36,834 nt of DNA, taken from contig CAMDOT010000032.1 in assembly GCA_945903635.1 (NCBI GenBank), forward strand, positions 1-36,834, in the 5' to 3' direction. Below are positions 32,620-36,834 of this stretch, piece after piece. The notes beneath the pieces were generated by a model that saw only the letters and a program-made list of their open reading frames with translations, searched no databases and was not told the DNA's origin. The stretch comes from Rhizobium sp. Q54 (GTDB lineage Bacteria > Pseudomonadota > Alphaproteobacteria > Reyranellales > Reyranellaceae). The translations under genes were made by a program, and so were the position numbers. Every line of letters starts with the position of its first letter. The first letter of the stretch is position 1.

Positions 32620-33483
32620 CTATTTTTTCAAGAGCCGCGCGCGCAACGTCACGATTCCGGTGTCGCGCGAGGCGTCGGGCTCGAACTCGCCGGTCGCGAT
32701 CGTGCCGTCCGGCCAGCGCACGCTGTAGACCATCGGCCCTGCGAACGACATCGGGCCATCCGCCTTGGCGGCCTTCCAGTAGTCGCAGCGCACCGGGTCG
32801 TCGGGATTGAGCTGCTGGGCACTGCAGAGCCGGTGCAGCACGTAGGGGATGAAGCGCGCGCGGCCGCCTTCGGGGGCCGTCTTGTGGTTGAGGGTAAGCG
32901 TGCGGCTTTCCCGGCCACACCGATTGACCTTGAAGATCTTGGCCGCCCCCGGCGCGCTGCGGCGCATTTCCTCCAGCGTACCAACCAGCGCATCGAGGGC
33001 ACGTTCGCGGGCCAGCTCGGTGAAGCCGGTGGCAATCAGCGCTGCCTCATAATGGCCGACCGCCTCGGCAACGCCTGCTGCGGGATAGCCGGCGCGACCG
33101 AGATCGCGCGCCCATGAATTGGTTTCCAGGGCGCGCGCCACCATTTCGCCCGTGAGGCCGGCATTCTCCGACCAGTCGCCGAGGACATTGGCGGACGTCC
33201 AACAGTATTTCAGCAGATTGTAGCCTTCGGGCTCGACCGGCAGTGCCCGCGCGTCGACGACACCGATCGCCTGCGCGGCCACGGACTTGATCAGAACGTA
33301 CTGCAGCGATGGGTTGTCCCGCACACGCTCGGAACTGGATTGGGTGACACTGGGCGCAACATTGGCGGGCGCAACACTGGGCTGGGCGTCGGCAGGCGCG
33401 ACCGCGGCCGGCGCGAGCGTCTGCGCCCAGCAAGGCGCCGCGGCAAAAAACACAAGAACGGCAAATGTTGCGGTCTTTTTCAT
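32620..33483 (-). CDS. Secreted protein of unknown function
   Basis: A 287-residue protein. ATG 33483 begins a signal peptide (Met-Lys-Lys-Thr-Ala-Thr, hydrophobic core, Cys-Trp-Ala-Gln). An Ala/Pro-rich linker (about 23-50) is followed by a domain of about 230 residues with Cys in Tyr-Cys-Trp-Thr-Ser, Val-Asn-Arg-Cys-Gly, Leu-Cys-Ser-Ala and Arg-Cys-Asp-Tyr, possibly two disulfides. Not recognised. The frame extends to 33609, but that part is the divergent hydrolase gene. It starts only 32 bases from that gene. Confidence 0.72.
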   Translation of the reverse strand: MKKTATFAVLVFFAAAPCWAQTLAPAAVAPADAQPSVAPANVAPSVTQSSSERVRDNPSLQYVLIKSVAAQAIGVVDARALPVEPEGYNLLKYCWTSANVLGDWSENAGLTGEMVARALETNSWARDLGRAGYPAAGVAEAVGHYEAALIATGFTELARERALDALVGTLEEMRRSAPGAAKIFKVNRCGRESRTLTLNHKTAPEGGRARFIPYVLHRLCSAQQLNPDDPVRCDYWKAAKADGPMSFAGPMVYSVRWPDGTIATGEFEPDASRDTGIVTLRARLLKK

Positions 33484-33495
33484 GACTGTTAACTT

Positions 33496-33507
33496 TCCCC
33501 TAGGGGA
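33496..33507. promoter_or_regulatory. Palindrome holding both divergent ribosome-binding sites
   Basis: TCCCCTAGGGGA is a perfect palindrome that supplies GGGGA upstream of both divergent ATGs (33483 minus, 33516 plus). With only 32 bases between the starts, each promoter must lie inside the opposite gene, giving overlapping 5' ends. Confidence 0.55.
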
Positions 33508-33515
33508 GATAACGC

Positions 33516-34550
33516 ATGAAGATCTCGAACGTTGCGCTCGCAGCACTGGTGTTTGGCTTGGCCAGCGCGGCCGCCGCTCAAACGACATCCACCCAGTCGG
33601 GCACAACATCAGCCACGCCTGGATTGAACAAGGAAGCTGCCCGTCTGTTCAGCGATTTCCAGAATTACGGACCGCATCGTGCCTTCGTGGTCGGCACCGA
33701 CGGCAAGGCCAACTGGCAGGCCAGCGTTTCGGGCGCCGATCCCAGCACCGCGATCGCCTCGGCAATGAAGCGCTGCGAGGCGCGCACCCAAAAGCCCTGC
33801 ACGCTGCACATCGTCAACAACTACAACGTCGCCAACCAGGACTGGCGCAAGGCGGTGCCGGTGCGCGCCGTCGATGCACCCGACATCGGCCAGTTGCGAC
33901 CTGAACCCTACTGGTCGATGCGCGGCCCGCAGCTCGCCACCGGCCTGATCGTGTGGAGCCACGGCTATCAGGCGGGCGTGAATGCGGCAAACAACGCGCC
34001 GCAGCCCTGGACCGGCCGCTTCACGCGCCTTGGCTACGATCTCTATCGCTTCGATCGGGAATGGATCAGCGATTGGGCGAGCGACGCCACAGTGCTGGCT
34101 GACGCTGTCACCAAGGCCCGCCAGATGGGCTATCGCCGCATCGTGCTGGCCGGCCAGTCGGCCGGCGCCTGGGTGTCGCTTGCCGCCCTCGTGCGCGGCG
34201 CCAAAGTCGATGGCGTGATTTCGATCTCTGCAGCCCATCACGGCACCGTCGGGAACATGACCGACACCAAGCGCGCACGCGCCGATTGGCAGCACATGAT
34301 CCGGGCACTGAAGCCGGGACCTTCGATCCTTTTGGTCAACTTCGCCCACGATGACTACGACGTCGGCGGCCGCATGGACGACGCCACCGACGCCTTCGCC
34401 GCTTCAGGCGTGAAAGCGATGGTGATCGACGAACCCGAAGGCTTCAAGGGTCACGGCGCCGGCAGCGAATTCGCCTTCGCGCGCAAGTTCGGCGCCTGCA
34501 TCGCCGCCTTCATCGAGCGGGGTGTGGAAGAGGAACCGTGTGACGACTAG
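33516..34550 (+). CDS. Secreted alpha/beta hydrolase
   Basis: A 344-residue protein with a signal peptide (cut near Ala-Ala-Ala-Ala-Gln, about residue 22). An N-terminal region of about 100 residues contains Cys87 and Cys95. The hydrolase fold has Val-Trp-Ser-His-Gly-Tyr (about 146-151) and the nucleophile Ser215 in Ala-Gly-Gln-Ser-Ala-Gly-Ala-Trp. Asp in Ala-His-Asp-Asp-Tyr-Asp and His in Lys-Gly-His-Gly-Ala complete the triad. The substrate is unknown; dienelactone-hydrolase-like or esterase activity is possible. GGGGAGA precedes the ATG. Confidence 0.83.
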   Translation: MKISNVALAALVFGLASAAAAQTTSTQSGTTSATPGLNKEAARLFSDFQNYGPHRAFVVGTDGKANWQASVSGADPSTAIASAMKRCEARTQKPCTLHIVNNYNVANQDWRKAVPVRAVDAPDIGQLRPEPYWSMRGPQLATGLIVWSHGYQAGVNAANNAPQPWTGRFTRLGYDLYRFDREWISDWASDATVLADAVTKARQMGYRRIVLAGQSAGAWVSLAALVRGAKVDGVISISAAHHGTVGNMTDTKRARADWQHMIRALKPGPSILLVNFAHDDYDVGGRMDDATDAFAASGVKAMVIDEPEGFKGHGAGSEFAFARKFGACIAAFIERGVEEEPCDD

Positions 34551-34559
34551 GCGGTCGTC
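34542..34559 (+). terminator. Hairpin around the hydrolase stop codon
   Basis: GACGAC (34542-34547), loop TAGGCG, GTCGTC (34554-34559). The stop TAG opens the loop. Only AATT follows, so termination is weak. Confidence 0.35.
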
Positions 34560-34562
34560 AAT

Positions 34563-35321
34563 TCACGGCATGTAGGAGCCACCGTTGACGTGCAGTATCT
34601 GCCCGGTAATGGCGTCGGCGTCATCGGAAGCCAGGAACACCGCGCTCCGCGCGATCTGGTCGGGCGCGAGCAGCTTGCCGCCCAGCGGTATGTTGGCCCG
34701 TGCCATCTCGATCAGCTCGGCGTCGGTGTTGCCGTAGCGCGGCTGGGCGGTGTCGGTCGTGCCAGGGGCGATGGCATTGACGCGGATGTTGTGCGGCGCC
34801 AGTTCCAGCGCCATCGCCCGTGTCATGGAGACGATGCCGCCCTTGCTGGCGCTGTAGTGCACGCCGCGCACGGCGCCTCGGACGGACTGCGAGGAGAGAT
34901 TGATCACCGAGCCGCTCTTGCGGCCGGCCGAGATCAGGGCCTTGGCCACCGCGATGGTAGCAAAGCAGCCGGCCTTCAGATTGATGTCGAGCACATAGTC
35001 CCAGTCGCTCTCGCGCATCTCGAGCAGCGGGACGCGGGGATAGACGCCGGCATTGTTGACCAGGATGTCGGGGGCGCCGAGCGCGCGGACGGTCTCTGCC
35101 ACCATCGCCTCGACCTCGGCCAGCCGGGCGACGTCGGCCCTGATGAGATGGGCGCGGCGGCCTGCGGCCCGGATCTTGGCAGCCACGGCCTCGGCAGCCC
35201 CCTGGTCGTCGAGCCAGGTGAGCGCCACATCGGCGCCCTCCCCGGCCAGCGCCACGGCGATGGCTGCCCCGATGCCCTGCTGGGCGCCCGTCACCAACGC
35301 CACCTTGCCTGCCAGTTTCAT
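34563..35321 (-). CDS. Short-chain dehydrogenase/reductase (SDR)
   Basis: A 252-residue classical SDR. Cofactor motif Thr-Gly-Ala-Gln-Gln-Gly-Ile-Gly (about 11-18), Asn-Asn-Ala-Gly, active-site Ser in Asn-Leu-Ser-Ser-Gln-Ser, and Tyr-Ser-Ala-Ser-Lys (Tyr-x3-Lys). The end reads Gly-Gln-Ile-Leu-His-Val-Asn-Gly-Gly, typical of 3-oxoacyl-ACP-reductase-like members. The Asp-Asp after the second strand may favour NAD over NADP. The substrate is unknown. ATG 35321 starts the Rossmann fold; the longer frame adds 14 residues without homology. Confidence 0.92.
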   Translation of the reverse strand: MKLAGKVALVTGAQQGIGAAIAVALAGEGADVALTWLDDQGAAEAVAAKIRAAGRRAHLIRADVARLAEVEAMVAETVRALGAPDILVNNAGVYPRVPLLEMRESDWDYVLDINLKAGCFATIAVAKALISAGRKSGSVINLSSQSVRGAVRGVHYSASKGGIVSMTRAMALELAPHNIRVNAIAPGTTDTAQPRYGNTDAELIEMARANIPLGGKLLAPDQIARSAVFLASDDADAITGQILHVNGGSYMP

Positions 35322-35364
35322 GCGAAAATCCCCGTCTGATGGCCATTCTGCCCGATCCCGCACG

Positions 35365-35393
35365 CTTGCACGGACTGGGCCGCATCGCTATAA
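35365..35393 (+). promoter_or_regulatory. Promoter of rpmI-rplT
   Basis: CTTGCA (35365-35370), 17 bases, CTATAA (35388-35393): 9-10 of 12 matches to CTTGAC-N17-CTATAT. A start near 35401 gives a leader of about 124 bases before rpmI. Confidence 0.65.
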
Positions 35394-35400
35394 GCCCCGT

Positions 35401-35524
35401 TCCTTCGAGTGGCCTGGCCAATAAGGGCATTGCCTCGGCTGCTTTGTAAGGACTTTTCGGTTCCCTGTTTCGATAGGGGGCCGGGACCTGCGCTTAGGCG
35501 CTAACCCTTTGAAAAGGAACAAAA
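35401..35524 (+). promoter_or_regulatory. Structured 5' leader of rpmI-rplT
   Basis: The leader can form GGTTCCCT/AGGGGGCC (about 35459-35482, with two G-U pairs) and GCGC/GCGC-type stems just before the AAAGGA ribosome-binding site. L35-L20 operons are often controlled by L20 binding such a leader. No specific L20 site was identified. Confidence 0.4.
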
Positions 35525-35728
35525 ATGCCCAAGATGAAGACCAAGAGCGGGGCCAAAAAGCGTTTTCGCTTCACGGCCACCGGCAAAGTGAAGCATGGCG
35601 TCGTCGGCAAGCGGCACGGCATGAGCAAGCGTGGTAACCGTTTCCTGCGCCAGGCGACCGGGATGGCCATCGTGTCCGAGCCGGACACACGGATCATCAA
35701 GCGCAACTTCTTTCCGTACGAGAGGTAG
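35525..35728 (+). CDS. rpmI: 50S ribosomal protein L35
   Basis: A 67-residue, highly basic ribosomal protein. The family start [14 protein letters not shown] and the end [11 protein letters not shown] are intact. AAAGGA precedes the ATG. rplT follows after three bases. Confidence 0.97.
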   Translation: MPKMKTKSGAKKRFRFTATGKVKHGVVGKRHGMSKRGNRFLRQATGMAIVSEPDTRIIKRNFFPYER

Positions 35729-35731
35729 ACC

Positions 35732-36088
35732 ATGTCACGCGTTAAGCGGGGCGTGCCTGCACACGCTCGTCACAAGAAAGTCCTCAAGCTCGCCAAGGGC
35801 TATCGCGGCCGTTCCAATGCGGCGTTCCGCGTCGCCATCGAGAAGGTCGAGAAGGGCCTGCAGTACGCCTATCGCGATCGCCGCAACAAGAAGCGTGCGT
35901 TCCGTGGCCTGTGGATCCAGCGCATCAACGCCGCGACCCGCGAGCATGGCCTCACCTACTCGCAGTTCATGAACGGCATCCTCAAGGCCGGGATCGAAGT
36001 CGACCGCAAGGTCATGGCCGATCTCGCCGTGCGGGAGCCGGCGGCGTTTAAGGCCCTAGTCGACCAGGCCCAGGCCGCCCTCAAGTAA
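35732..36088 (+). CDS. rplT: 50S ribosomal protein L20
   Basis: A 118-residue 23S-binding protein needed early in 50S assembly and known to repress its own operon. The basic N-terminus ([16 protein letters not shown]) and the globular C-domain with [11 protein letters not shown] are full length. A terminator follows, before pheS. Confidence 0.98.
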   Translation: MSRVKRGVPAHARHKKVLKLAKGYRGRSNAAFRVAIEKVEKGLQYAYRDRRNKKRAFRGLWIQRINAATREHGLTYSQFMNGILKAGIEVDRKVMADLAVREPAAFKALVDQAQAALK

Positions 36089-36133
36089 GTTCGCGGCGCC
36101 GTACAACGGCGCAACGAATGGAGATCTCAAAGA

Positions 36134-36161
36134 GGGAGCCTGGACCGCAGGCTCCCTTTTT
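36134..36161 (+). terminator. Intrinsic terminator between rplT and pheS
   Basis: GGGAGCCTG (36134-36142), loop GACCG, CAGGCTCCC (36148-36156), then TTTTT (36157-36161). A strong terminator placed in front of pheS in a usually contiguous cluster; pheS then needs readthrough or its own promoter, or this is an attenuator. Confidence 0.88.
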
Positions 36162-36187
36162 CGTGTTCGGTTCGGAGTGAGCGACGG

Positions 36188-36834
36188 ATGAGTGATCTTT
36201 CGACCATACGCAGCGAAGCACTGGATGCTGTGTCGGCCGCCGCCGATCTTGGCGCGCTCGAAGTCGCGCGCGTGGCTGTGCTCGGCAAGAAGGGCAGCGT
36301 CACCGGCCTGATGAAGACCCTGGGCGCGATGGCGCCCGAACAGCGCAAAGAATTCGGAGCGAAAGTCAACGAACTGAAGGGCGAGGTCGAAGCGGCGCTC
36401 GAAGCACGCAAGGGAACGCTCGGTGCATCGGCACTGACGGCGCGGCTCGCGTCGGAGAAGATCGACGTCAGCCTGCCGCCGCGGCCGGCCCGCGAGGGAA
36501 CGCTGCACCCGATCGGTCAGGTCATGGACGAACTCGGCGTCATCTTCGGCGAGATGGGATTCACGTGGGCCGACGGCCCCGACATCGAGGACGACTGGCA
36601 CAACTTCACCGCGCTCAACATCCCGCCCGATCATCCGGCACGGCAGATGCAGGACACGTTCTACCTGCCGCCGCGCGCCGACGGGACGCCCGTCGTGCTG
36701 CGCACGCACACCTCGCCGGTGCAGGCGCGGACCATGCTGAGCAAGGACGTGCAGAAGATGCTGGCCGACGGCGGGTCGCTCCGCATCATCGTGCCCGGCC
36801 GCACCTTCCGCATCGACAGCGACGCCACGCACAC
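36188..36834 (+). CDS. pheS: Phenylalanyl-tRNA synthetase alpha subunit (partial)
   Basis: The N-terminal 215 codons are present and the gene runs off the window. The coiled-coil arm that contacts tRNA (about 1-90, with Ala-Leu-Glu-Ala-Arg-Lys) and the start of the class II core (His-Pro-Ile-Gly-Gln-Val-Met-Asp-Glu, Pro-Asp-Ile-Glu-Asp-Asp-Trp-His-Asn-Phe, Arg-Thr-His-Thr-Ser-Pro-Val-Gln, Gly-Arg-Thr-Phe-Arg-Ile-Asp) are typical. GGAG lies ten bases before the ATG. It normally precedes pheT. Confidence 0.96.
   Translation, partial: MSDLSTIRSEALDAVSAAADLGALEVARVAVLGKKGSVTGLMKTLGAMAPEQRKEFGAKVNELKGEVEAALEARKGTLGASALTARLASEKIDVSLPPRPAREGTLHPIGQVMDELGVIFGEMGFTWADGPDIEDDWHNFTALNIPPDHPARQMQDTFYLPPRADGTPVVLRTHTSPVQARTMLSKDVQKMLADGGSLRIIVPGRTFRIDSDATH

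Noticed and set aside
36118..36180. 20-codon frame with Pro-Phe-Phe-Val-Phe just before pheS, a possible Phe leader
   Set aside because: The Phe codons are the terminator U-tract itself and lie after the stem, which does not fit classical attenuation; chance is likely.

Overview
The window looks like chromosome from a GC-rich alphaproteobacterium. The grounds are strong G/C third-position bias, an F0-only ATP synthase operon with both b' and b subunits, a split glycine decarboxylase (gcvPA/gcvPB), a homoserine kinase of the choline-kinase type next to ispH and rnhA, and promoters matching the alphaproteobacterial pattern CTTGAC-N17-CTATAT. A Reyranella-like or related lineage is possible, but this is a guess from gene style and was not tested. 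No tRNA, rRNA, CRISPR array, prophage or intact insertion sequence was seen.

Layout. 1-3070 holds small metabolic genes: a cupin, a Gln-type 3-mercaptopropionate dioxygenase overlapping a class III CoA-transferase, and a PIN/Phd toxin-antitoxin pair with a near-perfect operator. 3073-7211 holds a lytic transglycosylase, divergent from an unusual cupin plus four-rhodanese fusion. 7240-9949 is the F0 operon atpI-atpB-atpE-b'-b, with a recognisable promoter and a strong terminator. 9948-16140 holds an LLM-type oxidoreductase, a long palindromic repeat, and the glycine cleavage operon gcvT-gcvH-gcvPA-gcvPB behind a tandem glycine riboswitch. 16140-20320 is accessory: a TetR regulator with three similar operators, a DUF1772 membrane protein, an addiction module whose toxin carries a stop codon, and an acyl-CoA dehydrogenase divergent from a LysR regulator. 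20333-22797 is a minus-strand cluster (gamma-glutamylcyclotransferase-like, Fe-S/CCG protein, lipoprotein, CDGSH protein). 22933-25301 is ispH-thrB-rnhA. 25305-29770 holds two secreted proteins, an SDR, a REP-like palindrome, a hydrolase and a glycosyltransferase. 29849-36834 is the translation block thrS-infC, then (after a hydrolase/SDR interlude) rpmI-rplT-pheS, which is cut by the window end.

The most interesting signals are regulatory. (1) A 17-residue Thr-rich mini-ORF lies directly behind a good promoter, probably leaderless, upstream of thrS, and its Thr codons can pair with the thrS ribosome-binding region. (2) The glycine riboswitch has a readable expression platform: the 3' side of aptamer 2 can pair with the gcvT ribosome-binding site to form a terminator, and the gcvT TTG start lies in its U-tract. 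(3) infC appears to start at AUA. (4) Two thiol-dioxygenase-type cupins, one beside a CoA-transferase and one fused to rhodaneses, point to organic sulfur metabolism. All functional statements are read from sequence; no database search was run.
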